This document shows, one piece after another, positions 23,101-33,688 of a stretch of DNA of 64,000 bases (position 1 is the stretch's first letter; every line of letters begins with the position of its first letter). Under the pieces are notes generated by a model, which saw only the letters and a program-made list of their open reading frames with translations, was not told where the DNA came from and ran no database searches. This DNA comes from Aldrovandia affinis. Taxonomy: Eukaryota; Chordata; Actinopteri; Notacanthiformes; Halosauridae. A program made the position numbers and the translations under genes. The stretch lies in contig JAINUG010000215.1 in assembly GCA_029706075.1 (NCBI GenBank), positions 62,001-126,000 of the forward strand, given 5' to 3'.

Positions 23101-26100
23101 CCCTCAAACGACAGAAGCGCAGTTGATATTAGTCTTTTGGGGGCAATCGATGAGAAACTCAACAAGCTTGACATCCTTGATCTGCTCAAATCAGACACGA
23201 TGGAGCTGAAGACAAGCCTGGAGTACAGTCACTACTTGATCGGAGAGCTGAGGACTGAAAATCACAGGACCAAAGGTAGCGTAAACCTTTTGAAAAGTAG
23301 ACTTTATTCCATTGGCCGAAAAAAGAAATCGGAGTTCTGGTTGAGACCAAGAATTGGAATCTTTGAGATGATTTCTGCATCGCTCATTGAAACCTTTTTT
23401 GGCCTACGGTAGCTTATGTTTAAAAAATGAATAAAATAACTTTATTAATAAAATGCTTTAATATTCAATGATGTTACGTGCTGTCGTTGTGCCTCACAGA
23501 CAAGTGATATCTCGTCAGGTGATATGCCAGATTTATAGTGCTTGTAAGTTACCATTATTATGCCATTATTATAATATTTTACACCGTACAGGCCACACAC
23601 AATACTACAGGAGAGCCAGTGACTATTTTACACCCTACAGGCCACACACAATACTACAGGAGAGCCAGTGACTATTTTACATCCTACAGGCCACACACAA
23701 TACTACAGGAGAGCCAGTGACTATTTTACATCCTACAGGCCACACACAATACTACAGGAGAGCCAGTGACTATTTTACATCCTACAGGCCACACACAATA
23801 CTACAGGAGAGCCAGTGACTATTTTACATCCTACAGGCCACACACAATACTACAGGAGAGCCAGTGACTATTTTACATCCTACAGGCCACACACAATACT
23901 ACAGGAGGGCCAGTGACTATTTTACATCCTGCAGTCAACACAGTGACTATTTTATACAAACAGGCCATACTACAGAAGAGCCAGTGGCCACACACAATAT
24001 TTTAGTGACATTTTACATCCTACAGGCCACACACAATACTACAGGAGAGCCAGTGACTATTTTACATCCTACAGGCCACACACAATACTACAGGAGGGCC
24101 AGTGACTATTTTACATCCTACAGTCAACACAGTGACTATTTTATACCCTACAGGCCACACACAATACTACAGAAGAGCCCATGACTATTTTATACCCTAC
24201 AGGCCACACACAATACTACAGGAGAGCCAGTGACTATTTTACATCCTACAGTCAACACAGTGCATTGGAGTGAAAGTCGGGGTGCCTGACGTGTTGGCAA
24301 TAGTTATTGAGATGGTAACCCAAGGAACCCTGGCCAGCTTAAACCCACCGTATTCCTGGTTGGATGAGTCCATAAGTCGGTGCATCGGTAATGAGCACAT
24401 GGTTTGTGTCAGTAATTGCGTCAGAAATTGTGTCAGTAATGAGCACATGGCTCGCATCAGTAATGAGCACATGTTACTGTCTTGAGATTGTCAGCAGCAG
24501 TAGTCCATCTGTACCTTGCATGTTTTGCATGTCCACAGTTTTGAGTTTTTTATTCATATACTGCAGCTACTAGCCATTGTTTTTTTGGGGGGTTTATTTA
24601 TATTTTTAGCAGTTTTTTTCCCCCCATTTTTTAGTATCCAAATCCCTCTCTCTTTTTTTGTGCCAATTATCCCCTCCCTCGTATGAGAACTCACTGCTGT
24701 AGTCCAGCCAGTAGCCAGCGCTGCACTGCCTCCTTCGAGCCAGTGCCCGCCTAGGCCAAAGCCTGTCACCGACGCATGACCACTCATATATGCAGCGAGT
24801 CTTTCCTTCGGCTTTTATCCCTCCCCCCAGGGGCGGACAGCCAATTGCCGCCCCCTAGTGGCACGGCCCAGCCAGAGCCGAAACTGGCGCGACCGGTGGA
24901 ATCAAACCCCAGTCGCCGTGGCTAGCGTCAAACGCGGGAGGCCAACTACTATCCATTGTTGATGCAAAATCCCAAATAATTCCAAACCTTTGATGCACAA
25001 TATGTCTTGACAGAGGTAAGAAAACAACCTGTGTGCTGGTATTTCTGAGCAATCTGATTCAAAATGATAAAGCACACTGACGCCTGTTGTGTCCACATTT
25101 CAGTCTAGCTACGCAAAAGTTTACGTATACGTTCATGAATTAGAAAACGCTTCAACATGACAGTTTCACACCCTATCACTGGAGAAAAGTTGATGGTAAC
25201 TTAAAAATGAATAACCCATTGTGTTTCGCACGCTAAGGCCTAGAAACACAAAGTGCAATTAATTTCCTTTTATTTGAACTAACTCATTGATTCCATTTTT
25301 TTAATGTTTTCCTGTTTTAAACAATGTTTTAATGCATTTCTTTAATCACCAAATTTGTTGTGTTAGATACAAAAAAAAATCATACTGTATTGTTGCAATG
25401 TACTGTATGTGATTATTGCTTGAGAATGGAACAAAAATGGTTATTAAAGAAAAACTGTAACGCATCGGGATCCATTCTCCAGTGGAAGGATCACCCTGGA
25501 GCTCACAGTTCCCATCGCGATACTGATCTGGGGGTCAGAATGATTGATGAATCATTCTTGAATAATAGTCATAAGGTCTCCTTGCTCCATGAGTGAACAC
25601 TGTTCAATAGTCCAATGGTAAAAATGACAGACTAATTATTTTCTGCAATGTATTTGCCCTCTTTGACTTCTTCCTAAGGGGTAATTTTTCTTCTTCTGTG
25701 ATCCAGGACTGTGTAATCCAATATACAGTGCTGCCTGGTTAGCTGGCTGGCCATTCCCTTTTCATTAAAATGGTTTAAATCTGCAGAAATCCACTGATAA
25801 GCAGAGTTGAATGTTCCTACCTTTTCAGCATTGTCACCGCTTCTGGTCACTTAAAACATTGGCTTCTCTAGACCCTAATTATAGCCACGGCTTCCATTGG
25901 CTGTTTCATAGCACCATAAACTACCATGCAAGATGAAGACCATGCAATTTCAGTCACCTGGTTACAAATGAGCAATGACAGATTTCTTTTACCAATGCCT
26001 CAGGCTCTGATGCCTCATAGGAACCGTAACATTTTTGCATCTGAATTCAGGGATGGGAGAGAGTGGCTTCCGGAATTTCCAAAACAACGAATTAATCTCT

Positions 26101-27391
26101 TTAAGGGACAAAATGTCTCCGGAATACGGTCCTTCAAACTGGAATAAAGGTTATTTTACTGTGAATAATTAAAATGTGTATTCCTAATGCTCTCACGCAC
26201 TGTTTGCTGGACTGCATTTAAAGTCAGTGTCCGTATTGAAACCTTGTCACTATTTGAAGCTGCACATGTGAAATATGATAATTGCATAATGTCACTTGGG
26301 AGAGAAGTTGAAAGCTTTACCTCGTATCGTTGATATGGGTTTTTTTTTACTGAATGCTTGAGTAATTACTGCAGGTCTTGACAATTCATGACAATAGTGC
26401 CTTAAAAGGTTTATTTAAATGCCCTATGGAGGCCTTTCTATTTTTCTAATTGCATCCATTTTTATGATATGGGTTACTGAGTATATCAACAAATGATAGT
26501 ATTTTTCTTGATCACAGGCAATGAATATAGCGTCATTCCTAAGGTGAAGGGGGTGCAGTACTTAAACTGAATTGCTTATGCAAATATCCAGCTGTGTAAT
26601 GGATGGCAATGGAAAGAAAGCACTTTGCTCTGGATAAGGGTGTTGCTAAGCAAATAATATAAAATAGTGTTCTACTACTAAATCGTTAGTAGAAATGTTC
26701 ATTAAAAATTAAAAGGGGTGATGTCCATTGATTTCATACGATATGACCCAACATAATTGTACGTTTCACTGGGTTACTGATGTATGTGTTTTTTGTATAA
26801 TGGTTTTGTATTGGAGGGGGGTTAATAGAAAATGGAAACCGCTGCGGTTCTCTCTCTGTTAGCTTGCTCTGCTTCATGAGTTCATGTGGGGGGAAGAGAT
26901 TCCCACCTCTGACATGTATTTTCTTTTTTCTGGTTCATCCCTTTTCTTCACACTGTTGTGAATGCCACCTGAGATATAAAGTCTCCGGGTGAGAAGAATG
27001 AGTCAAGTGTTGTTTTTGTTGCAGTGCGCTATGGAAATGCAGGTTCAGCCGCTACAATCCATATGGAGTCAAATGTTGGTATGCACTATTATATACTTAA
27101 ATAAAAATAAGTATAATAGGAAAAAACCATACCAGAATATTCCGGAGAACCACATAATCTCCTACGTACTCCCCTACGATTGATTAATTTCACTGTAGTC
27201 TTGTTTGACTCTGTTTTTTTGCTGCCTGAAATGATCGTTTGAAATCAGCCCCCTACAGCAGAGATCATTGAGTGAATCCTGTGTTTACGGTATGGTGTGT
27301 CCTCATAGGTGTCCCAGGCGGCAGGCGGGAAAGAGACTCCTACCAAACCGTCGAGCCGCAGGACCCGTCCACCATTTCAGCCAATCCCTGA
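16141..27391 (+). CDS. agtrap: agtrap, complete coding region in five exons (154 residues)
   Basis: Type-1 angiotensin II receptor-associated protein is a small multi-pass membrane protein that binds the AT1 receptor tail and promotes its internalisation. The coding exons are 16141-16167, 16550-16584, 17137-17245, 17502-17712 and 27309-27391. All introns are GT-AG and the phases agree at every junction. The protein starts MEIPAVNLK, continues AIVLVHWLLTTW and SSYAWGNFSVLGVGVWAIGQ, then RDSLDAVLMFLVGMTVTLLT, FSVGMAIVNLLLKPVSCFFL and YQMYRERGGEYNVNF, and ends RERDSYQTVEPQDP then STISANP. This matches vertebrate AGTRAP along its length (human is 159 residues). Three hydrophobic stretches are visible. 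The last intron is about 9.6 kb and full of repeats. AATAAA at 27561-27566 is a likely poly(A) signal. Confidence 0.95.
16550..16584 (+). CDS. agtrap: agtrap coding exon 2
   Basis: The acceptor is TTTTTCCTGTAG and the donor CCTG/GTGAGT. It encodes AIVLVHWLLTTW, the first membrane segment, and ends two bases into the Trp codon. Confidence 0.93.
17009..17128 (+). repeat. (GT)n array before agtrap exon 3
   Basis: GT repeats with a few interruptions (TTTACATGCATGGATG in the middle) end only a few bases before the CTTCACAG acceptor. Confidence 0.95.
17137..17245 (+). CDS. agtrap: agtrap coding exon 3
   Basis: The acceptor is CTTCACAG after a long (GT)n array. It encodes GFMAWLPSSYAWGNFSVLGV followed by GVWAIGQRDSLDAVLM; the donor is ATG/GTGAGG. 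Confidence 0.95.
17502..17712 (+). CDS. agtrap: agtrap coding exon 4
   Basis: The acceptor is CCTCCCACAG. It encodes 70 codons from FLVGMTVTLLTDIIHFGVYY to GGEYNVNF plus one base; the donor is TTCG/GTAAGC. GMAIVNLLLKPVSCFF and YRERGGE are the strongest family matches. Confidence 0.96.
18129..18281 (-). mobile_element. tRNA-derived SINE, family C
   Basis: On the minus strand it runs from GTGGTTCTGTGTGGCTCAG, through B box GGGTTCGATTCC, to the tail TGATAAAAGCGTCTGATAAA. It is the reverse complement of the 15511 copy. Confidence 0.88.
20463..20468 (+). other. AATAAA hexamer in agtrap intron
   Basis: AATAAA followed by an A-run lies 284 bases after the phase-compatible open stretch 20106-20179. 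It could support an alternative agtrap end, or be chance. Confidence 0.2.
21574..21875 (+). mobile_element. tRNA-derived SINE, family B, full copy with 15-bp target duplication
   Basis: The head is GGGGCCTCCCGCGTGGTCTA with B box GGGTTCTATTCCC. The body has GGCAATTGGCTGTCCGCCCC and the 3' end is A-rich. It is flanked by AAGATTCTGAAATCG at 21559-21573 and 21876-21890. Confidence 0.93.
22526..22690. repeat. possible degraded interspersed repeat
   Basis: CAGGGCTCCCCACC at one side and GGTTTGGGAGCCATGG at the other look like the partly inverted ends of a common fish interspersed element. The family is not recognised with certainty. Confidence 0.35.
22980..23412 (+). pseudogene. fragment of an L1-type LINE ORF1
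   Basis: A 133-codon open frame starts at an ATG at 23014 (MSPTQENGRENGQTGR). Its coiled-coil-like part, IDEKLNKLDILDLLKSDTME followed by LKTSLEYSHYLIGELRTEN, resembles the N-terminal half of fish L1-clade ORF1 proteins. After about residue 90 the similarity stops; no RNA-recognition-like domain, ORF2 or reverse transcriptase follows. I read it as a 3'-truncated or deleted LINE copy rather than a host gene. Confidence 0.55.
23581..24262. repeat. 49-bp minisatellite
   Basis: The unit is CCACACACAATACTACAGGA followed by GAGCCAGTGACTATTTTACA and TCCTACAGG. Near-perfect copies start at 23581, 23630, 23679, 23728, 23777, 23826 and 23875. Diverged and rearranged copies, with an insert CAGTCAACACAGTGACTATT, continue to about 24262. 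Confidence 0.96.
24600..24943 (-). mobile_element. tRNA-derived SINE, family B
   Basis: Read on the minus strand: GGCCTCCCGCGTTTGACGCT head, B box GGGTTTGATTCC, then CGGCAATTGGCTGTCCGCCC, and a T-rich end on the plus strand. More diverged than the 21574 copy. Confidence 0.85.
27309..27391 (+). CDS. agtrap: agtrap last coding exon with stop
   Basis: The acceptor is CCTCATAG. In the phase required by exon 4 it reads GVPGGRRERDSYQTVEPQDP then STISANP and TGA at 27389-27391. RERDSYQTVE aligns with DRSAYQTID of human AGTRAP, which is why I chose this exon over a phase-compatible open stretch at 20106-20179. Confidence 0.88.
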
Positions 27392-27560
27392 GGAGAGCAT
27401 GAGAACGGAGGAGAACCTTCTATTGGCTCAAGAGAGTGTGGAGGAGAAATATTTTTTCTTTTTTCTTTTTTCTTTAGAATGTTGGATGTGGATGCCAAAG
27501 TTTGATAACTTTTGGTAGAGTACCGTTCAAAGTCAATGGGCGTGTGCAAATTATGATTTT

Positions 27561-27566
27561 AATAAA
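27561..27566 (+). terminator. likely agtrap poly(A) signal
   Basis: AATAAA lies 170 bases after the agtrap stop codon. Confidence 0.6.
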
Positions 27567-30204
27567 AGGTTAAACATCTACAAAGTTGAGTCACCCAAGG
27601 TTGATGTAGAACATCCATAGCAATATTTGTATGCAGCATATTTTTTGTCAGTGTTGTCGATATTAAGATTTTTCTAATTAGACCAGGGGTATGGTTCAAG
27701 AAAACGGCTAAACAGATCGATTTGAGAATCGAGGAATATATTGTACAGGGCTATTTTATTGAGGAAAATAAGTATTTCACCCCCTAGAGTAGATTTGCGA
27801 AAGTTCAGCCAAATAGGCGATGAAACAGCTATGATAATGATAGTAGAATTTTGTGATTTTGAATGGGACCATTTTCAAAACCTGTAATAGATTAAAACAC
27901 CTCATTGGTGTTCAACCCTATTTTAGTGGTGATTGACAGATCGAAGTTGAGGAGGAAGGTGTTGGTTATGTATCAGTCTGAATCGTCTTTTGGAATTACT
28001 ATGAAAATGTTCTAGGTTGGTCAAATGCATAGTGCTAGAATTTCCATGGAATAAGCATGATTCTTATTTGTTATAGTAAATAGTTCAGAAAATGTCCAGA
28101 TTACAGGAAATTATATATGTATATACTATATACACACATATATACAGTATTATATACGAGCAAACACATTTATTTGCTTTTTATTTGTATTTATTTTCAT
28201 TTCTTATGCTCTTTCCTAGTATATGCTTAAATCCCTGAATACATGCTGTGTTTTTGTCATCCAATGAATTAATTTTGCTGACATGGATATCCAAGTAATG
28301 ATATCAGAGTACTTTCCCTTTTTTTTGTCCAGTGACTGGCAAAAAAACAACAACCATTCAGAGTAGTTCAAGGCCTTCCATATTCAGTTGGTAGGATAAT
28401 GGGCTTCTGTGCATTGGCAAGCACATACACACAGTAACCACAGAGATGAACAATGCTATGCTACTTGTGTAATACTAATATTCCTAACCATTGTCTTCCT
28501 AATAACTTTTCCTTAGAGCGCCCTGAAGCCTTTCCCCTTTCCCTGTAGACGTGTGTGGAAGTGAGGCTGTTCACATTTGATATGAGCTGTGGAACTGTGG
28601 AGTGGAGAGTGGAGAAAGTATTTGTCACATGAGGGAACTAATGCATAGCTAATGGAAATCCCCCAGTGCGGTATGGCTGAGAAATCCCACGACGCATTTG
28701 AAATATTAATGTGAACAGATCTCTCATTGTGTTGGTACGCTGTTTGTTGAGGAGCAATCTTTCACACGTAAACAGCATTCAGCTCGCACCATGTTAGCGA
28801 CTGTTACAGAGTCAAGGGCCTGGCACCCAATCATTTATTCAATTAATCAATACATTTTCCCCTATTTTGAATTGCTACTCTCTTTTTTTCAGTCCACAGA
28901 GAACTACAGAAGAGCTAGCAATTTGTATCTCTCGGTGCTGGCAGCTGGTAGCCTTGGCTACCTGTGTGCATTATCGGGAGGCGCTAATGGAACACACGGA
29001 ACCATGGCTGACTTTCTGACTTTAAGCCTACAGTTCCCCCCCATTTGAATGAAGCCAATTAAAGTCCCACTTCTCCGTACTCCCAGTCACAGTGGGCTAA
29101 CGATTTAACCCAGACTTGGGCCTGCAATATCTAGGCTGTATCGCCCAGCCTGTGCTTGTGAGGAAAGCCTCCATCCATCGAACCACCTCCACTGAAATCC
29201 ACTGCCTACTGATGACGGCTGTAGCCTAACACGTAACAGACATATTGAGGAATGGGCTGAATGCCTTGCTTGTGAAAGATAATGATGGCTATTCCAGTTA
29301 ATGAACTCTTGATTGCTTAGTCACTGCTTGTCAATCACATTAATTGTATACAGTATTCGATGTGTGGGCAAATGGGCAACTAGCAATTGTGTGTTGAAAA
29401 TATCAGTAGGTCAACCTTACAATTATAATTTATATATATATGCCCAGTATATATGGCAGGAGTTTTTAATTATTCAAAAGTTTATATTAAATTAAATGAT
29501 ATAAAATGTCCTGGGGGAATTAAAGGACCTTTTTAAATTATCCAAAGAGAAAAGTGTTTAGTTGAGCACAGCTCAATTAGTTGAGCACCTATTTTCTCAA
29601 GTCCTGGCTCTAGTGACAGAGATTTGGGGTTTTCTTTCTTATCTGTCTTTGGCGATAGGTTTTTTGGTTACTGTTACTTTCTTTTCTTTCTTTCTGTACA
29701 AAAGAAGTACAATTGGCTACCTAGGTATTATGTTTTTTAAACCAAGACTTCATTGGATCAAGTAACTCTTTTAAAAATATATAATTATTTGGTTCTTCTG
29801 AAGCAAAACATTTTATGTAATGAAATTATAATTTTTTTAAATCAGTTCTTGATGAATTTTGTATGTGATTTGTATGAGATTTATATGTTGGTCACTTTAG
29901 GGTTAAGCAGAACCTCCAAATATTAGGGAGATCCTATGCCATATTCACTGATGTGATTTTATGGGGAAGCTGGATGTCTCTGGTCCCCTAGTTGTATCTC
30001 ACCTAAACTGTTGACCCCGAAGAACCTCTTTGCACAGTGCTATGTTGACATGTCCAGTGCTAACGAGGCCTCTGTGGCTTTGAATCATTAGCTCTGTACA
30101 GCAGAACTCAGAACTTTGCTATCTGGTTTTGTTCTTGCTCATGTGCAATAAACTTCTACTGTTCTAAACCTGGAAATGTGTGTGTGTGTGTCAAGAGATT
30201 TAAA

Positions 30205-30290
30205 TCTTGTGTATATATATGCCACTTAGCAGATGCTTTTATCCAAAGCAACTTACAGTACTCAATGCATACATTTTTCGTCAACATTTT
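30205..30290 (-). repeat. SINE family C, 3' tail fragment
   Basis: GCCACTTAGCAGATGCTTTT followed by ATCCAAAGCAACTTACAGTA is the reverse complement of the family C tail. The head is missing. Confidence 0.7.
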
Positions 30291-31914
30291 TCGTCAGCAA
30301 CCGTCAGATGACGGATTCTTTTGGCCATTGAACTCTCTGTCTCAATCCTGAGCTTGATGTTTGAGATCAAGTCTCAATTAGATGCGCTGTGCGGAGCGCT
30401 AAACGCTAGCCTGTGACACACCACTAAGGCCAGACGCCCCTTCCTCCGAGACACAACCGATACAGCATCTTTAATACAACCGCAGGGCGAAGAAAACGAG
30501 CTGTTGCTAATGTTGACATTTCAATGTTATACGAAAATGAATGAACATTCACCTCACATTAAGAGGACTATAATTCAGCAGAGCATGTTAAAAAGTTTGA
30601 GCGTTTCTGCTTTTTTGTTTTAATTCTCTCTGGCGCTGTCAAGTGAAATTGCGTTCCACAAAAACATAATAGGCTAATCCTGCTCGACGTGTAGCCCCTT
30701 GGCTGTGCTAATGCATGCATTCTAGCTGACTTTTTTCTCATACTCCTTTTTACGGCAGACTCGATTGCCAGGTTTATCTGTAGACTGCCTTGAAATTGTT
30801 ATTAGATTCAAAGGCTGGAACAGTGGAGCTGTACAGTGGGATCTAATGAATTGGGACACTTGTGAGGAGAAGGGGAGGCTTACAGTCTGTAAGGTCAGTT
30901 TCATGCAGTCTGATTGTTTTTTCAGCAAGTTTCACCAAGCGTTATGCTATAGGCCAATGGCTGTGTCTGCATCTAACTGGAGTTCCACTTACACATAGAT
31001 TATGGTTTGTCAGGAGAAGTAACTGACCATTGATTTATTAACAAATCACATCCCCAGAAGTTAGGCTTATTTATCTGGCATCTGAGTGTCAACCTGGACT
31101 GATTCATAGTACCGTGGGGTTATGAGCCTGACAAGTGAGGCTACACAAACATTGTTTTATATATTTATATATATATATATATACTGTATATATATATACT
31201 ACATATATATTCATTTTATATATCAGTATATACATTCTCAACTGAATGAAGAAATGTGATTACACTGGCTGGGTTGTCAGATATTGATATAGGCCAGCAT
31301 TCTGAAAGCTTGTTTATAGATTTAAAGATTTTGTTGGCATGGCAGAGGACAAAAATGTAATATTGAAATCCTTTTTTTGGCTCAGATTTGACACTAGAGG
31401 ATAATTCCTGTATGGAATATGTGGGGAGTTTTTAAATATAGAATGTCATATCTAATTAAGCATGCAAGCCTGATCTGGGCCAGCATCCATTGTGTGCCAG
31501 AAGGAAAGGCAATTTGTTTTTATGAAATCCAAATGACCAGCGCACACATACAGTAATACATGCTCATAAAATGCTGCGCTGACAGGAATCGTATGAAGCA
31601 ATTTTTTTACATCACTTTTTTGAATACAGCCATTCTTATCCCGCTCCTGTGGTTCTCCTGGTGGAATTAGTATGAGAATTAGAAAATTAATTGCCATTTC
31701 CTTCTGACACACATGCCCAATTTGTGCTCTACAATGTGCCGGTGCCTGCATCCCTTTGAAAAGGAGGCTGGTGTAAAGCCTTAATCATGCCAAACAGGCT
31801 CCTTAACAGGGATGGACTGGCTGAACAATGAGAGTCACTGACCTTTACAACAGCACTTGCCTTTCCACTGATACAGTACAGACACATCAGGCATTGTTTT
31901 GGTGTGTCTGTTAT

Positions 31915-32110
31915 TTTTTCGTGTCATAGGCATATCTGTTTTTACTTTGGCCAACTTAAACCACCCTACCACTGGCAGGACGAGGCCGATTCTGGGCCAC
32001 CATTTTGGACACCTGCTCATAGTTGGCTGATGAAATAGCCAAGGCCGAGGCTCGGACACACATCTAGTGCCCAGGCTCTTTACTAATTGAGCCACCTTAG
32101 AGCCCAGAAG
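31915..32110 (-). repeat. possible diverged SINE
   Basis: The end GCTCTTTACTAATTGAGCCA, reversed, looks like a tRNA-type A box. A GGCCAACTTAAACCACCCTA stretch resembles sequence near 24331. The family is not certain. Confidence 0.3.
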
Positions 32111-33284
32111 GTAATCCATTCTGTTCTTTATGTATTCTTTGCAAGCTCACAAAGACATTATTAGTCCATCACAGCGCTGAACTGAAATTGATGTTCCAAA
32201 TGTATTTATTTTTAATGGGATTGATTTTTCTTCCCTTTTCCCCATTGAACTGAAACGCATTCAGAAATTCTCATTTCATTTTGTAAGCCTCCAAGAATCG
32301 CAGCCCATCAACAGTTCGAGTTCCCTCTCAAAAAAGTGCCAGGAGTAAAGCCGTCTCCAGCTCACCGTAACTCTTTTGTGACAGGTGTGCAATAATGCTT
32401 TGCAAATATTGCAGACTGCGGGTAAAATTCCACTGAGTGTACTTGCAGAGATGACAGTGGCGCTCCGCATTAAAAGGCTGTGTGCTGGAGAGACGATAAC
32501 TCTTCTGATGTGGATTAGGAATCGTCCATCCGTTTGTCTGTGGTAGCTCGCCTCGGTAGCTGTCAGGAAGGGCCTGTGTTCATTATTGTAAGGTACAGGC
32601 TGATTAAAAGTGTTGGCTGCCCTGTACTTCAGTTACAATTGTAGGGGAGCTGAGGAGGGTAACCCAAACGATGTGCCAGTCTCACATTTCCTGCATGTTT
32701 CATTTAGTTGCTTCCCTGCGACAGAATACTGCTGACATTCCAGTAATGACCAGCTCCAGGCCCAGCTGCAAGAGCGCGCCGGTGTAGAGAGTCTGCATAA
32801 ACATAATTGTGTCATAATGGGGGGAAAAATGCAGAGTTCAATATCCTAGACGCGAATTATACATCAATGCAATCTTGGATCGCCCCTGCTGCGGACTATA
32901 CTCTCATTTTTACATTATTGTTATTGTGACAGCTCCTAGCTAAGGCAAATCAGAAGGCAGCCAGCCGGTGCTAAAGTGATGCTGTCAATTTAGAATTCTC
33001 CGTGGTTGACAGAAACCGCTGATATCGTACTGGCAGGCCTCATTTAACCTAACAGCCTTGGCCTTGTCCTTGTGTTGCAAGAGAGTGAATTTTCTCATAT
33101 TTCCAGGCTCTCTGCCTCAGCTATGCCCAATGATGGAATTCTGGAGAGTCCAGCTCAGGTAAAATAGGGAGGGACAGAGATTAATAAAAAGAGAAAAATT
33201 TTGATAAATGATTAGAACTAAGGTGCTGATACATGACCATGTGAAAAAGCCTAATTGAAGATTATTAAATAGTGCCGTTTACTA

Positions 33285-33390
33285 ATAGTAGTAATATAGC
33301 AGTAGTAGGGGTGGTACTGGTAGTAGTAGTGGTGTAGTGGTAGAGGTAATAGTAGTTGCTGTAGTAGTTGTTGTCAGTGTTGAGAGTAGT
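33285..33390. repeat. degenerate (AGT)n tract
   Basis: Imperfect AGT/GTA triplets over about 100 bases. Confidence 0.8.
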
Positions 33391-33547
33391 AGTGCTTTCT
33401 GAGTAACCACATTGCTGTGATTGCTTGCTGAAAAACAGCAAGGCTGAGAGGTGTAATGTGATCTTGTATGAATATTTAATTAATTACGAGGGCGTAGAGC
33501 ACCCAGCGCCTCACCTTTATTAAATATGCTATATATTATTATACTGT

Positions 33548-33688
33548 ATATGCCATTTAGCAGACACTTTTATCCAAAGCGACTTACAGTAGTGAATGCA
33601 TACATTTTCCAGTATATGTGGCCCCAGTGGGAATCGAACCCACAACCTAAGTGTTGTCAGCGCCATGCTCTACCTACTGAGCCGCACT
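33548..33688 (-). mobile_element. tRNA-derived SINE, family C
   Basis: The reverse complement of the 15511 copy: tail TTTTATCCAAAGCGACTTAC, B box region GGAATCGAACCCAC, head ending at TACTGAGCCGCAC. Confidence 0.87.

Larger units (their letters stand above)
17713..27308 (+). other. agtrap last intron (about 9.6 kb)
   Basis: Holds SINEs (18129-18281, 21574-21875, 24600-24943), a degraded repeat near 22526-22690, an L1-type ORF1 fragment (22980-23412) and a 49-bp minisatellite (23581-24262). Stretches 18290-21540 and 24960-27300 hold no gene I recognise. Confidence 0.7.

Noticed and set aside
23581-24262. CRISPR-like regular repeats
   Set aside because: The units are contiguous 49-bp tandem copies without unique spacers, in a vertebrate intron.
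27025-27115. Acceptor-like TTTTTGTTGCAG followed by an open frame starting VRYGNAGSAATIHMESNVG
   Set aside because: No family match, and it is not needed for a complete agtrap frame.
28791-29048. Open frame of 85 codons after a CAG acceptor-like site
   Set aside because: No recognisable domain, no neighbouring exon and no coding bias that I can see.
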